Below, piece by piece: positions 28,692 to 39,500 of a DNA stretch of 40,961 nt. Numbering within the stretch: position 1 is the first letter of the stretch; each line of letters opens with the position of its first letter. The notes beneath the pieces are model-generated. The model made no database searches, was not told where the DNA came from, and saw nothing but the letters and a program-made list of their open reading frames with translations. The translations under genes were made by a program, and so were the position numbers. Origin of the DNA: Entamoeba histolytica HM-1:IMSS (Eukaryota > Evosea > Mastigamoebida > Endamoebidae); assembly GCF_000208925.1 (NCBI RefSeq), contig NW_001915007.1, positions 1-40,961 on the forward strand, in the 5' to 3' direction.

Positions 28692-30275
28692 TTACTTAAA
28701 ATATTTCTGAAGATGTGCTTTTCTTATTTCAATTTCAGAATTAGTGTGTTGTTTTCTGGTTGCATTATATGCTTTTTTGATGGTTTGGTTATTTAATCGA
28801 GCAATGACATGAAGTAAATAATCATTTTCAATAGACAACTCCATTGTAATAATTGGTTGTTGAACATTATCAATAACAAATTTACCTAATTGATGAGTTC
28901 CTTCATAAATTTCAACAATAGCATTTCCACCAACAGCTTCAGCTTCAAAACTTCTTGTTAATGGAATAGTTGAATTTTCCTTAACAACTTGTGCCATAAA
29001 TTCTTGATCTTGGTCATCTAATGATTTAATATAAATAGGATATAATGTAATATCACTAAGATTAGGAATAATTGATCCATCTACTTTTGTCCCTTTACTA
29101 TAACAATACATACATGCTCCTTTAGCTACAACAATATTTCTATCAAGTTTTGACTCAGCTATTTTTTTTCCAAATTTTTCTTCTATAAGACTTTCAATAG
29201 CTGGAATATGAGAACTTCCTCCAACAAGAAATACTTTGTTGATTTCTTTAACACTCATTCTAGCCTTTTTTAATGTTTCATCAATAACTTTTTTACATTT
29301 GTCAAATAAATTTTTATTAATTAATTCAAATTCCTTTTGGGTAATTTCAAATTCTATTCCTTCTTCTTCTTCACAGTCTTGAACTTTTGATAAATTAATT
29401 ATTACATCATTAGATGATGATAATTCAATTTTTGCTTTTTCAATTTCTTTTCTTAATTTATTTCTTTTATTAATCTTTCTTGTTTTAGTTTTACTATCAT
29501 CACTTTGTGTTATGTTAAGGTTATTATACAAATTAATATCTTCATTTTTAATTTTGTTTAGAACAAGTTCAAATAAATTTTTATCAATATCAATTCCACC
29601 GAGATGTTGATCTCCACCAGCACTTATAACTTTTAAACTATTACCTGTTTTTTTAAGAATAGTAGTATCTAATGTTCCTCCTCCAAAATCAAATGCAAAA
29701 AAGTTTCCATTATTTTGATCTACTCCATAGGCATAAGCAGCTGCAGTTGGTTCTGGTAAGATTTGAATAACATCTAATCCTCCTAATTGAGCAGCACATA
29801 ATGTAGCATCTTTTTGTTGATCTGTAAAAGTAGCTGGAACAGTTACAATAACTTTAAATTTATCTGTTTGAGTTTGTTCAATAATTGTTTTCTTTACTTT
29901 ATTTAAAATAATAGCACTAATTTCTTCTGGTTGTAAAGTTTCTGATGATGAAGAATTAAGTTTTATTTGAGGATTTCCTTCTTTGTTGAAAATTAGTCTT
30001 TCACCAAAGCGTTCTTTCTCAAGTTCAATTCCTTCACTCTTTGAGTTTTTACCAATAATTCTTTTAATATCATAGATCATTCCTTCTTTTGAACTATCAA
30101 CACCAACTATAATATTAGAGGGATTTGTAGTATCAATAACTGAAGGAAGATATTCTTTCTCATTAAATTTGATTACATTAAAGGATGAAAATTGTCTACT
30201 CCAAAGAACAGCTTTTGTTCTTGTTGTTCCTAAATCTATTCCAACATATAAATCAGAAGACATAATTAAAGACAC
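28692..30275 (-). CDS. Divergent Hsp70-family chaperone, lidless, 527 aa
   Basis: The ATPase domain is complete: GIDLGTT at 12-18, ILPEPTAAAYAYG at 172-184, phosphate loop FDFGGGTLD at 195-203, and VGGSSHIPAI at 351-360. The substrate-binding beta domain (about 400-500) is recognisable (GGNAIVEIYEG), but the protein then ends in HLQKYFK, so the helical lid and an EEVD tail are missing. There is no signal or transit peptide. An insertion rich in Lys/Arg/Asp (about 255-275) lies in the nucleotide domain. The family usually needs about 610-650 aa, so this is a short form, perhaps closest to Hsp70-like proteins with special roles. A second Met five codons in (30263) is an alternative start. Confidence 0.88.
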   Translation of the reverse strand: MSLIMSSDLYVGIDLGTTRTKAVLWSRQFSSFNVIKFNEKEYLPSVIDTTNPSNIIVGVDSSKEGMIYDIKRIIGKNSKSEGIELEKERFGERLIFNKEGNPQIKLNSSSSETLQPEEISAIILNKVKKTIIEQTQTDKFKVIVTVPATFTDQQKDATLCAAQLGGLDVIQILPEPTAAAYAYGVDQNNGNFFAFDFGGGTLDTTILKKTGNSLKVISAGGDQHLGGIDIDKNLFELVLNKIKNEDINLYNNLNITQSDDSKTKTRKINKRNKLRKEIEKAKIELSSSNDVIINLSKVQDCEEEEGIEFEITQKEFELINKNLFDKCKKVIDETLKKARMSVKEINKVFLVGGSSHIPAIESLIEEKFGKKIAESKLDRNIVVAKGACMYCYSKGTKVDGSIIPNLSDITLYPIYIKSLDDQDQEFMAQVVKENSTIPLTRSFEAEAVGGNAIVEIYEGTHQLGKFVIDNVQQPIITMELSIENDYLLHVIARLNNQTIKKAYNATRKQHTNSEIEIRKAHLQKYFK

Positions 30276-30334
30276 TAGATCTTAGATCTATTAAAAATAA
30301 GAAAAAAAGAAATGACTTTTATTTTGTTTCAAAT

Positions 30335-30529
30335 TCAATTATTTATTTGTTGAATTTTTTCTTCATATTGTTGTATTTCAATTCGTAAATCATTACATTG
30401 CTGTTCTAAAATATCTGCTTTGTTATTCATTTCATTTACTTCTTTTTGGTATAAGGGAATATAATCTATGAAGATTTTGTAATTAGTCATCATAATTTCA
30501 TATTGTTCTTTGAAGTTGTTGTTTTGCAT
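30335..30529 (-). CDS. Small coiled-coil protein, 64 aa, unknown
   Basis: The ORF is almost entirely predicted coiled coil: from about residue 25 the sequence NEMNNKADILEQQCNDL shows heptad-like spacing and continues in Glu/Gln/Ile-rich form to the end. No signal or membrane span is present. It lies upstream of the Hsp70-like gene on the same strand, 59 bases away, and divergent from the V-ATPase gene. Size and composition fit a small subunit of a larger complex, but no family is recognised. A real gene is plausible because the composition differs from AT-rich chance ORFs. Confidence 0.55.
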   Translation of the reverse strand: MQNNNFKEQYEIMMTNYKIFIDYIPLYQKEVNEMNNKADILEQQCNDLRIEIQQYEEKIQQINN

Positions 30530-30809
30530 TAAATGAAGAAAATAATTTAATTAAAAAAAAAATAAAAAAATAAAAAAACAAAAAATTACTAATTTTTTGT
30601 GATAGAGTCATTTTTGTGTTTTTATTTATTCTTTTCATTTACAAAAAGGGTTTTAGTTTTGTTTTGATTTTTCAATAGTTTATGAATATAAGTCAATTTG
30701 TGTTTTGATAGTCAAGTTTTTGTTGAGGGAAGAATAGTAAAAGTATGGTTAAAAGAGTTATAAGATAGAAGAAGAAGAAACAAAAAAGAACTTCAAAAAA
30801 ATAGATTGA

Positions 30810-32633
30810 ATGAACTTCGATACAGACAAAAAAGAAAAAGAATTTGGTAAAGTGTATAGTGTTTCAGGACCAGTTGTAATTGCAGAAAATATGCTTGGAG
30901 CAGCTATGAATGAATTAGTTAGAGTTGGTAGTCGAGGGTTAATGGGAGAAATTATTCGATTAGAAGGAACAACAGCTACTATTCAAGTTTATGAAGAAAC
31001 TGCAGGTCTTCAATTAGGAGATATGGTAGAAAGAACAATGAAACCACTTTCAGTTGAACTTGGACCAGGAATTATGACATCTATTTTTGATGGGATTCAA
31101 AGACCATTAGTTTCAATTGCAGAAAAAAGTGGAAGTATTTTTATTCCAAGAGGAATTTCAGTAGCATCACTTGATCATCAAAGAGAATGGGAATTTACAC
31201 CCTTAGTTAAAAAAGGAGATCATGTTAGTGGAGGAGATATTATTGGTACAGTTCCAGAAAGTGCACTTGTTGTTCATAAAATTCTTGTTCCACCAACAGT
31301 TATGGGAACAGTAACATGGGTTGCAGAAGCAGGAAATTATACACTTGATGATAAAGTGATTGGAATTGAATTTAATGGTAAAACAGAAGAACTTAGTATG
31401 GCACATCATTGGCCAGTAAGAAAACCAAGACCAACAGCAGAAAAAATTACTAGTACAACACCATTAGTTACAGGACAACGTATTCTTGATTCTCTTTTCC
31501 CATGTATTCAAGGAGGAACATGTGCTATTCCAGGAGCATTTGGATGTGGAAAAACAGTTATTTCACAAGCATTAAGTAAATATAGTAATTCAGATGTTAT
31601 TATTTATGTAGGATGTGGTGAACGAGGAAATGAAATGGCAGAAGTTCTTCGAGATTTTCCAGCTCTTTCTATTAAAGTAGGAGATAAAGAAGAATCTATT
31701 ATGACAAGAACAGCACTTGTTGCTAATACATCTAATATGCCTGTTGCAGCACGTGAAGCATCAATTTATACTGGAATTACATTATCAGAATATTATAGAG
31801 ATATGGGATATAATGTTGCTATGATGGCAGATTCAACATCAAGATGGGCTGAAGCACTTAGAGAAATTTCAGGACGTCTTGCAGAAATGCCAGCTGATTC
31901 TGGATATCCAGCATATCTTGCAGCACGTTTAGCATCATTTTATGAACGTGCAGGTATGGTTGAATGTTTAGGATCACCAAAAAGAATAGGGTCAGTTTCT
32001 ATTGTAGGAGCTGTTTCACCACCTGGAGGAGATTTTTCTGATCCAGTTACAACATCTACATTAAATATTGTTCAAGTTTTCTGGGGTCTTGATAAAAAAC
32101 TTGCACAAAGAAAACATTTCCCAGCTGTTAATTGGAATATTTCATTCTCTAAATATATTAAATCACTTGATAGTTATTATAATAGTAAAGATGAAGAATT
32201 TGTTCCACTTCGTGATAAAATTAAAGAAATTTTACAAATGGAAGAAGGATTATTACAAATTGTTCAATTAGTTGGTCAAGATTCTCTTGCTGAAACTGAT
32301 AAATTAACACTTGAAATTGCTCGTGTTATTAAAGATGATTTCTTACAACAAAATTCATATACTCCTTATGATTTTTCATGTCCATTTTATAAAACTTGTG
32401 GTATTATTAGAAATATTATTCATTTTTATAATGAAGCTTTCCAAGCTCTTTCTGTTGATTATGAAGATCATAAAATTACTTGGGCTACTATTAAGTCTGC
32501 AATGTCTGATTTATTAGTTAGAATTTCTAGAATGAAGTATGAAGAACCATCTCAAGGAGAACAAGTTATTAATGAAAAGTATGGAGAATTATATCGTGAT
32601 ATTACCACTCGTTTTGCTACTCTTTTAGAATAA
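30810..32633 (+). CDS. VMA1: V-type H+-ATPase catalytic subunit A, 607 aa
   Basis: Subunit A hydrolyses ATP in the V1 sector and powers acidification of vesicles and phagosomes. The P-loop GAFGCGKT is at 242-249, preceded by the family-specific bulge region with [17 protein letters not shown] (about 146-162). Further marks are [31 protein letters not shown] and [15 protein letters not shown], all near-invariant. Length matches the usual 610-620 aa and no intein is present. A GAACTTC element is 19-22 bases upstream of the ATG. Codon use is strongly biased to the preferred AT-ending codons, consistent with high expression. No other V-ATPase subunit gene is in the window. Confidence 0.98.
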   Translation: MNFDTDKKEKEFGKVYSVSGPVVIAENMLGAAMNELVRVGSRGLMGEIIRLEGTTATIQVYEETAGLQLGDMVERTMKPLSVELGPGIMTSIFDGIQRPLVSIAEKSGSIFIPRGISVASLDHQREWEFTPLVKKGDHVSGGDIIGTVPESALVVHKILVPPTVMGTVTWVAEAGNYTLDDKVIGIEFNGKTEELSMAHHWPVRKPRPTAEKITSTTPLVTGQRILDSLFPCIQGGTCAIPGAFGCGKTVISQALSKYSNSDVIIYVGCGERGNEMAEVLRDFPALSIKVGDKEESIMTRTALVANTSNMPVAAREASIYTGITLSEYYRDMGYNVAMMADSTSRWAEALREISGRLAEMPADSGYPAYLAARLASFYERAGMVECLGSPKRIGSVSIVGAVSPPGGDFSDPVTTSTLNIVQVFWGLDKKLAQRKHFPAVNWNISFSKYIKSLDSYYNSKDEEFVPLRDKIKEILQMEEGLLQIVQLVGQDSLAETDKLTLEIARVIKDDFLQQNSYTPYDFSCPFYKTCGIIRNIIHFYNEAFQALSVDYEDHKITWATIKSAMSDLLVRISRMKYEEPSQGEQVINEKYGELYRDITTRFATLLE

Positions 32634-33234
32634 TCAAAACCATAATTTAATTTTTATATAAATATTTTGTTTTGTAAATATATATTAATTAAATTATTTA
32701 TTATCTTTTTAATAATTTTATAAATAGTAATTAAAATATTGATAAAGATGAAATGAAAATAAATTAATTCTTCTTCTTTATTATCAAATACTTTCAATAA
32801 TTGTTATTTATTTTATTCTTGATATTATTTGTATTTATTATTATTATTATTATTATCAATATTTATATATTACTTTTATTCTTTCAAATTACTTATTACA
32901 AATAAAATATTAATTAGTAGTATTATATTTATATTATCTAAGAAGTTTTTATTTGATTATTCTTATTAATTATCATTTAAACCATTTGATTAAATTATTT
33001 TATATTTTAAATAATAAGAAAATTAAGATATTATATTGTTTAAATAATCAATTAATAGATGAAGATTTTTCAAAGAATTATTCAAAGGAAAATGAAATGT
33101 ATTGTTTTGAATGATATTAAAAATTATCAATTTCATACTATTTTAGATGTTATATTTCATCAAAAAATAAAAATAAAATAAAAAGAATGTTTTTAATATA
33201 AAAAGAATAATAATAATGAAAAAGAAATGAAAAA
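32634..33234. other. Gene-free 0.6 kb between converging genes, with a TTA microsatellite
   Basis: This is a very AT-rich spacer between V-ATPase A (plus) and the pseudokinase (minus), so it holds both 3' ends. An (ATT)n run of about seven units lies at 32835-32856. Short plus-strand pieces around 33055-33110 look weakly protein-like but are too short to call. Confidence 0.6.
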
Positions 33235-34683
33235 TTAAAGAATAGGTTCTTGTTGTTGTATAATTTGTTCTTTTAATGAAGTAAAAAATTGATAAATTTC
33301 TTGAAGTTGAGGTCGTTGTTCTATTTCTTGATTCCAACATTGTTGAATTAATGATTTAATTGATAAGTCTATTGTATCAGGAATATTTGGTCGTTTTCCT
33401 TTTGATATTTCAAGAGCTGCATCCCATGCATTAGAAAAAGGTCGTTCTGGATATAACATTTTTTCTTGATAAATTTCTAACAAACTCATTCCAAGAGAAT
33501 AAACATCAGATTCTTTTGTACATTCATTTCCTTTTAAAACTTCAGGTGCATTGTAATATGTTGATTGTAACATTTCTTCTTCATTAATAGTTAATTTTGG
33601 TAATCCAGTCATTTGAGAAATATTCCAATAATGTCCTAATTTACAACAAACTGTTGATTGAATATTAAGTGAAACAATTAACATATTTGTAGGTTTAATA
33701 TTTCCATGAATTTGTTTATTTTGATAAAGAAATTCTAATCCTTTACAAACATCTTCAAATATTTTTGCTCTTAATAATGGTTGCATTTCTCCTCTTCTAT
33801 AACATGTTCTTGCATTTCCATGTTCTGCATATTCTAATATCATACATTCATGTTCTGGTGTTGTAACTGCTCCAATAATATTAATTAATAATGGTGATCT
33901 TAATTTTGTTAATTCTTTTAAACTGTTTATAAATCGTTCATATGAATTACTATTCCATTTTAAATTTAATCTTTTAATAATTACATTCTGATTATTATAT
34001 TTTCCTGTTGAAACAATACCATTATTTCCATTTTTAATAGTATCTATAAATTCAATTTCTTTATAATCAATTAAAATACTTTCTTCTCCTGTTACATTAA
34101 TATAAAGAGGAGTAATCATTTTATCATCATCTTCAATATTTTCTTCTGAAATACCATCAAATGTTATTAATTGAATTGCTTCATATTCTTTGCATGTACA
34201 TAATAATGTGATTGTAAAATAAACATTAATAGATGAATGTGGTCCTAATATGGCTATTCTTGGTTCACATTCTATATTATATTGTGATGACTTCGATTCA
34301 ATTTTAAATGTTTTTTCTATTTCACTTGGGTTATATACATTAATTTCATCATGAAACGCTTTATTTATTTGCATAACTCTTCCTTCATTTTCAAATGTTA
34401 ATGTATTTTTACTTACTGTTAATGGAAAATTATTAAATTCAACTTGTGTATATTTATATGTATTTCCTTTTCTTGTTGTTCTTCTTCTAGATAATATCCA
34501 AGCAATTATAACAATTATTACGACAAATAAAATTAATATTGTTGATCCAATGCTAATTGCCATTATCCATTCTTTAGATTTAATACATTCTCCTTTTACA
34601 TATAAATATCCATTTGGACAAATGATTCGTGGTTGAGGGTCAACTGAAGTGTCATTGGAACTAGTGTTATTTGTTATATTCAT
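33235..34683 (-). CDS. Transmembrane TKL-type pseudokinase, 482 aa
   Basis: It resembles Entamoeba transmembrane kinases but with a very short ectodomain (about 38 residues, containing CPNGYLYVKGEC). One membrane span covers 39-64, then a basic stop-transfer RRRTTRKG, a beta-rich linker domain (75-205) of the kind found between membrane and kinase in that family, and a kinase-like domain (208-475). The ATP-anchoring Lys is present (VIIKR, K237), and the APE motif is intact (NAPEVL). The catalytic HRD is HGN (N328 replaces Asp), the DFG triad is HYW (351-353), and the glycine loop is degenerate. Catalysis is therefore unlikely, and a scaffold or signal-sensor role is an inference. GAACT lies about 29-32 bases upstream. 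Confidence 0.9.
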   Translation of the reverse strand: MNITNNTSSNDTSVDPQPRIICPNGYLYVKGECIKSKEWIMAISIGSTILILFVVIIVIIAWILSRRRTTRKGNTYKYTQVEFNNFPLTVSKNTLTFENEGRVMQINKAFHDEINVYNPSEIEKTFKIESKSSQYNIECEPRIAILGPHSSINVYFTITLLCTCKEYEAIQLITFDGISEENIEDDDKMITPLYINVTGEESILIDYKEIEFIDTIKNGNNGIVSTGKYNNQNVIIKRLNLKWNSNSYERFINSLKELTKLRSPLLINIIGAVTTPEHECMILEYAEHGNARTCYRRGEMQPLLRAKIFEDVCKGLEFLYQNKQIHGNIKPTNMLIVSLNIQSTVCCKLGHYWNISQMTGLPKLTINEEEMLQSTYYNAPEVLKGNECTKESDVYSLGMSLLEIYQEKMLYPERPFSNAWDAALEISKGKRPNIPDTIDLSIKSLIQQCWNQEIEQRPQLQEIYQFFTSLKEQIIQQQEPIL

Positions 34684-34764
34684 TTGTTAATTTATTCTTT
34701 TTTTTTATTCAGTTCTTTTCTTCTCTTCTTTCAATTCTCTTTAAACTTGAAAATAAAAATTAAA

Positions 34765-34835
34765 AAAGCTCCAGATACTAGCCACTCACCATGATAATGT
34801 CTGACTGGGGCGGCAACAATTATCTTCATTGCTTT
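34765..34835 (-). ncRNA. Candidate C/D box snoRNA with an LSU rRNA antisense element
   Basis: A GC-rich islet stands out in very AT-rich DNA. On the minus strand, 71 nt can be framed as a C/D snoRNA: terminal stem AAAGC (34835-34831) with GCTTT (34769-34765), C-like ATGAAGA (34829-34823), D'-like CAGA (34803-34800), C'-like ATGGTGA (34792-34786) and D-like CTGG (34774-34771). Each box has one mismatch to the consensus. The element CCGCCCCAGTCA (34813-34802), just before and overlapping D', is the exact complement of TGACTGGGGCGG, a stretch I recall as highly conserved in eukaryotic large-subunit rRNA. By the D'+5 rule the target would be the second G of CUGG. A T6 run follows. The box mismatches are the weak point. 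Confidence 0.4.
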
Positions 34836-35094
34836 CAATATTTAAGTGTTTGAATTATTATGAAATGACTCTAATTATTAATTGTTAGTTATTATGGTTT
34901 TTTAAATCTTTAAAAAGGGTTAAGAAGAATATTCAAAGAAAAGTCTTTGGACTTTTCATGTTTATTGTTATTCTTCTTTTTCATAAACATAAATGAAGTT
35001 TCTAAACAAAAAAACTTTCAAATAAAGTTATTCTGTGGATAAACAGATATTTTAAAAGTTCTTTGTACAAAACAGAATGGTACAAGTTTGTGAT

Positions 35095-35122
35095 GTTATT
35101 TAAATCAAGGGTTTTATTGAAC
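35095..35122 (+). promoter_or_regulatory. Core promoter of the Ser-rich membrane protein gene
   Basis: GTTATTTAAATC (35095-35106) matches the TATA-like element, with ATTGAACTTT (GAAC core 35119-35122) between it and the ATG at 35138. The order TATA, GAAC, start is the arrangement described for Entamoeba core promoters. Confidence 0.6.
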
Positions 35123-35137
35123 TTTTTACATTAAAGA

Positions 35138-36550
35138 ATGATGTTCATTCTATTATTGTTATGTGGTTATACTTTGGCTATTAATTATTGTGATTATGAT
35201 GCTACTGGGAGATTTTATGCAGGAACAAATGAATGTCCACAAGCAAATGGTATTAGTTATGACTATCGTAAGATGACAATCACTAATGTTCCTTATGAAA
35301 CTATCATTTTAGAGGATGTTGATTTAAATATTTTCTTTGGAACTAATGAGACTTTATTCACTCCTAAAAATGTAATTATTAAGAAATCAAAAACATTCTC
35401 AAATATGAAATATTCTTTTGTTAATGGGTTATCTACCATTACTTTAGATGGTGTTTTTGAACACAACACAATTAATAGTTATGATATTCAAGACATTACA
35501 TTTCATATTCTTGATTTTAAAGCTACATTTGTCAATAATGGTGATTCTAAATATATCAAAGTAATTAAAAATAATCCAACAAGTCAGTTGAACACCATCA
35601 CTTTCAATGGATTATTCAATGTTAATCCTATTACATTTACTGTTAATGCTTGCGACTATGTTATGACTGGTAATAATATTACAATAGAAGATCAAAGTGA
35701 TGTTTATAAATTGGAATGTAATAATCAAATTAAATACTTCTATTGTGGAGGTGTATCTAATGTTGAACCACATTGTATTGATAATCAAGAAAAAATATTT
35801 ATTGACATATCTATTAATGATGTCTTCACTCTCTATGGGTCATCTGTTCCAACAATTGTTTCTAATTCTAATGCATCTACAATCAAAATTAATTCTGCAA
35901 ATGATAAGTCTGAAAATGTATTAATTTCTTTACAATCTCATAGTTATAATTTAAGAATTGTCAATAAGGAATCTATTGTTTATGCATCTAAAATAATTGA
36001 AGGAATTGTTCACTTTAGCCAAAATAATACTTGGAAAATAACTACAGACGCATTGATCGAATCAATTATTGTTGATGAAAAAGATCTTATTGTTGTTGGT
36101 ATGAACGGAAAGAAGATTAATAATAACAATGGTGTCTATTCTGTTGGAGTAGATGGTCAATGTGAAACTGCAAAAATAGGTAAAGAGTTTAAATGTATTT
36201 CAGACGAAAGTTTATCAGATAATTCTTCTGAACATGATGATAGTGAAAATAGTTTGTCAAGTGATTCTTCTTCTATTTCTGAGTCTTCTGAAACTAGTTC
36301 AAGCCATGGAAGTACTGAAACTTCATCAGAAACTAGTGAAACTCAGAATAGTGAATCAAATTCAATGACTAACGATTCAGATGATAGTAATAATAATGCT
36401 GATAATGATAATGGATTAAGTGGTGGTGCAATATTTGCCATTGTTTTGGGTTTATTGATTGTTTTGATTATCATCATTATTGTCATTGCTGTTCTTGTTT
36501 ATTTCTTTGTATTTAAACCAAAGAAACAATCTACATATACTGGAATTTAA
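35138..36550 (+). CDS. Type I membrane protein with Ser/Asp/Glu-rich stalk, 470 aa
   Basis: This is probably a surface or phagosomal glycoprotein; the family is not recognised. A signal peptide (MMFILLLLCGYTLA) leads to a beta-rich ectodomain (about 15-355) with several Cys and NxS/T sequons. A low-complexity stalk (about 355-425) is dominated by Ser, Glu, Asp and Asn, likely O-glycosylated or phosphate-modified. One long membrane span follows (about 429-457, LSGGAIFAIVLGLLIVL then an Ile/Val run). The short tail FKPKKQSTYTGI contains a basic stop-transfer and ends in YTGI, a possible YxxPhi endocytic sorting signal. The plan recalls other Entamoeba stalked surface proteins, but no homologue is named here. 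The ATG at 35138 fits the promoter elements. Confidence 0.85.
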   Translation: MMFILLLLCGYTLAINYCDYDATGRFYAGTNECPQANGISYDYRKMTITNVPYETIILEDVDLNIFFGTNETLFTPKNVIIKKSKTFSNMKYSFVNGLSTITLDGVFEHNTINSYDIQDITFHILDFKATFVNNGDSKYIKVIKNNPTSQLNTITFNGLFNVNPITFTVNACDYVMTGNNITIEDQSDVYKLECNNQIKYFYCGGVSNVEPHCIDNQEKIFIDISINDVFTLYGSSVPTIVSNSNASTIKINSANDKSENVLISLQSHSYNLRIVNKESIVYASKIIEGIVHFSQNNTWKITTDALIESIIVDEKDLIVVGMNGKKINNNNGVYSVGVDGQCETAKIGKEFKCISDESLSDNSSEHDDSENSLSSDSSSISESSETSSSHGSTETSSETSETQNSESNSMTNDSDDSNNNADNDNGLSGGAIFAIVLGLLIVLIIIIIVIAVLVYFFVFKPKKQSTYTGI

Positions 36551-39500
36551 TCAAATTCTTTTTAACATGGTTTATATTTTATTTCTTATGTAAATAAGTG
36601 TAAGAATTATCTTTATTAATAACTGAATTTAAAATGATAAATAAAAAAGCAATAAACTCAATATATGACTCAACTTTCATTTAATAATTTAAAAATGAAC
36701 AGAAATGGATCAATACTGTTTGACGTTTTTTAATAGTATTTGTCCATTCAATACTCGTATTTGTTAATCACTTTTATTCAAACACTTTAGAACGTTGGTT
36801 GTTGATGTTAATTCTTTTGAATGTTGAATAATCATAAGCACACAAAACACCAAGTTTTCATTCAAAAAATCACATGTTATTTTTTCTTATGAACAATATA
36901 ACGTGTTGTAAATACATTGGTAATTGTAAACTTAATCAAAATATGTTATTTTTAATTCATCTCAACCTTAATAAATATACATAATGATATGAAATTAATA
37001 AATGTTTCTTATCGAGTTGGTTTTTATTGAAATAATTTTTCTGTTAAACGAATTGAACTTTTTGATAGTGGCATTATTTTATATTCTCCTACTTACAACA
37101 AATGAATTTCTATTTTCTATATGCGAGTTAATGATGGAGGTATAGTTAAATTGAATAAGTATGATGTATATAAAATGATTGAATGAGTAATGAATGAATG
37201 TAAATAATCTCAATAATATAAAATAAAGAATTGACATATAAAAACAAACAATTTGGAATTAATAAATAATTAGTTAATAATAAACTGATAGTACTGCAAT
37301 TTTTATTAAACACATAATTATTAAATATTTTCATATTCTACTGAAACTACAATAGAATATAGATATTATAATGAAACACTATTATAAATAAACTCTTTAA
37401 TTAAAAAAGCACGTTAAAATAATCAAATTGGCAATTTCTCAGTGATAATATCTTATTATGTATATTTTTTATTAATTAAGCTTCTTTAATTTTCATTTAA
37501 AAGGAATTTTTAATTGATTTTTTTATTTTTATTTTTTTTAGAATAATTTGAAATCCACAAATTAATAAAGAACAACACCACAAAGAAGAAGTGTGTAATA
37601 ACAATGATGTTATATGAGAAAGTCACGAGTATTGTTTTTAATATATACAGGATGTGTGTTTTTGTTGAAGTAGAATTAGTATTTCATTTACATTCATCAT
37701 ATTTTTAATTTTAACATTTTTTTATTTCTTTTTTTAATTATTTAATTACTTTAATATCTTCTTCATTTACAAACTCATTTATTGAAAATGGTATTAGATT
37801 TATTTTATCATATGTTGTTTTATCTATTTTATTTATTCTATTTCTTATTTATTTGTATATATCTCTTGTAAATTCATAGATTTTATAAGAAATAACACAC
37901 AAAGTCATAGAGTAAAACTATTCTTCAATTATTCAAATTGTTATCGAGTAATAATGTTATTATTGGTAAAAACAAATAACTTCTGTTGTAATTGTAATAG
38001 TAGTATTGTTATTAATCACATGAAACAAAGAATAATAAAAATTGTTTATTTTAATGGTATTACATAAAATTAGATGATGAAATGAATTAGAAAGTTATTT
38101 TTGTATAATATAGTAAATGATATTCATATTATGAAAGTGTTGAATAGTAATGGTTATTGAATTTAGATGAGATAAATAATAAAGTTATTGATATACTTTT
38201 CTCAAATTAAGTTATCATTGAAAATTATTTGGTAATGTGTAATACTCTTTTATAAATAAGTAAATAATTTAAATAAAGAAGATTAAGTGTATAGAAATAT
38301 GAAATAAGACTAAATCAAAAGAGATAAATTATAAAAGAATAAATTAATAAAATGGATGATAGTTATGAAAACAAAAATTCATCACCAAATATATCAAAAC
38401 AACGAATAACATGAAAGTTAATGAAGAAACTAACAATGTGGTTAAACAATTGACATCTCAAAACAATAAAACACAAATAAACAAATATTATTATTTAGAA
38501 GTGGTATTTCTTCTCTTTTATTTTACTCATTTATTGTTTTAAAATAATTTCAAATGATTAAATATATTTAAGTAATTAATAATTATTATTGATCATTTCT
38601 TTTTATAATTGTCATTCGTTTTGCATTGTATTTATCATTAAATATAGTTGATGTAATTTGGGTTTATGAATTAAATTATTGAAGAAGATAAATGAAATGT
38701 CATGAAATAAAGTAATTGTAAACAAATATTCATATCAATAAGTATGTGATTGTTTAATGAATAATTTCTCATTACTTTGTTTGTTATGTATTTATTTTTA
38801 ATCAAAATTATATCATTAAATTTCTTTTTAATCTTTTCGTCTTTTCAGTACTTTTTATAGTCATTCTTCTGATATTCTTCAGTTTTTTCTTAACATTTAT
38901 TTACACAAACACTTATAAAAACAAAGTTGTTCTAAATGATGTTATTGTTGGTGTGATATTAATTTATTTTAATGAGTTAAATTAATGAATGGAATTATTT
39001 CTATTTCAATACTAGATGAATGAAGATTAATTGTTGTTAATGAATAGCAATATGTAAAAGAAGAAATTTCAAGTAATTTAACTTCTATTAATATTGTATT
39101 TTCATATTTATATTTCATGACTTGGTATGTTTAAACATGTTGAATAATTAACATTATATTATGTATTTAAATATTATTCAATCATTAAATGTTTCAATTA
39201 TACGATACAATCTTCTTGCATAATGAATAAAATGAAATGAATTAAAATGAAAGTGATTTATATTTCATTGAAACTATTCTAACTCCAAATTCTAAATTAA
39301 TACAGTCATTAATGTCATTAAAATACATAAACATTATTTTATTCTATCATTATTTTTATTATTGACTCTTTGTTGTATTTTCTATATTCTTTTAATTTGA
39401 AATTCAATATTTGAATATTGTCTTTATATTCTTCTTTTCTTATCTTTTTTAATTGAAAAAAAGTCAAACCACAATGAGTGAGATATCATTTCTTGTTATA

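Noticed and set aside
30809..30816. AATGAACT as a GAAC promoter element of V-ATPase A
   Set aside because: It overlaps the start codon itself, so the match is coincidental; the GAACTTC at 30788 is better placed.
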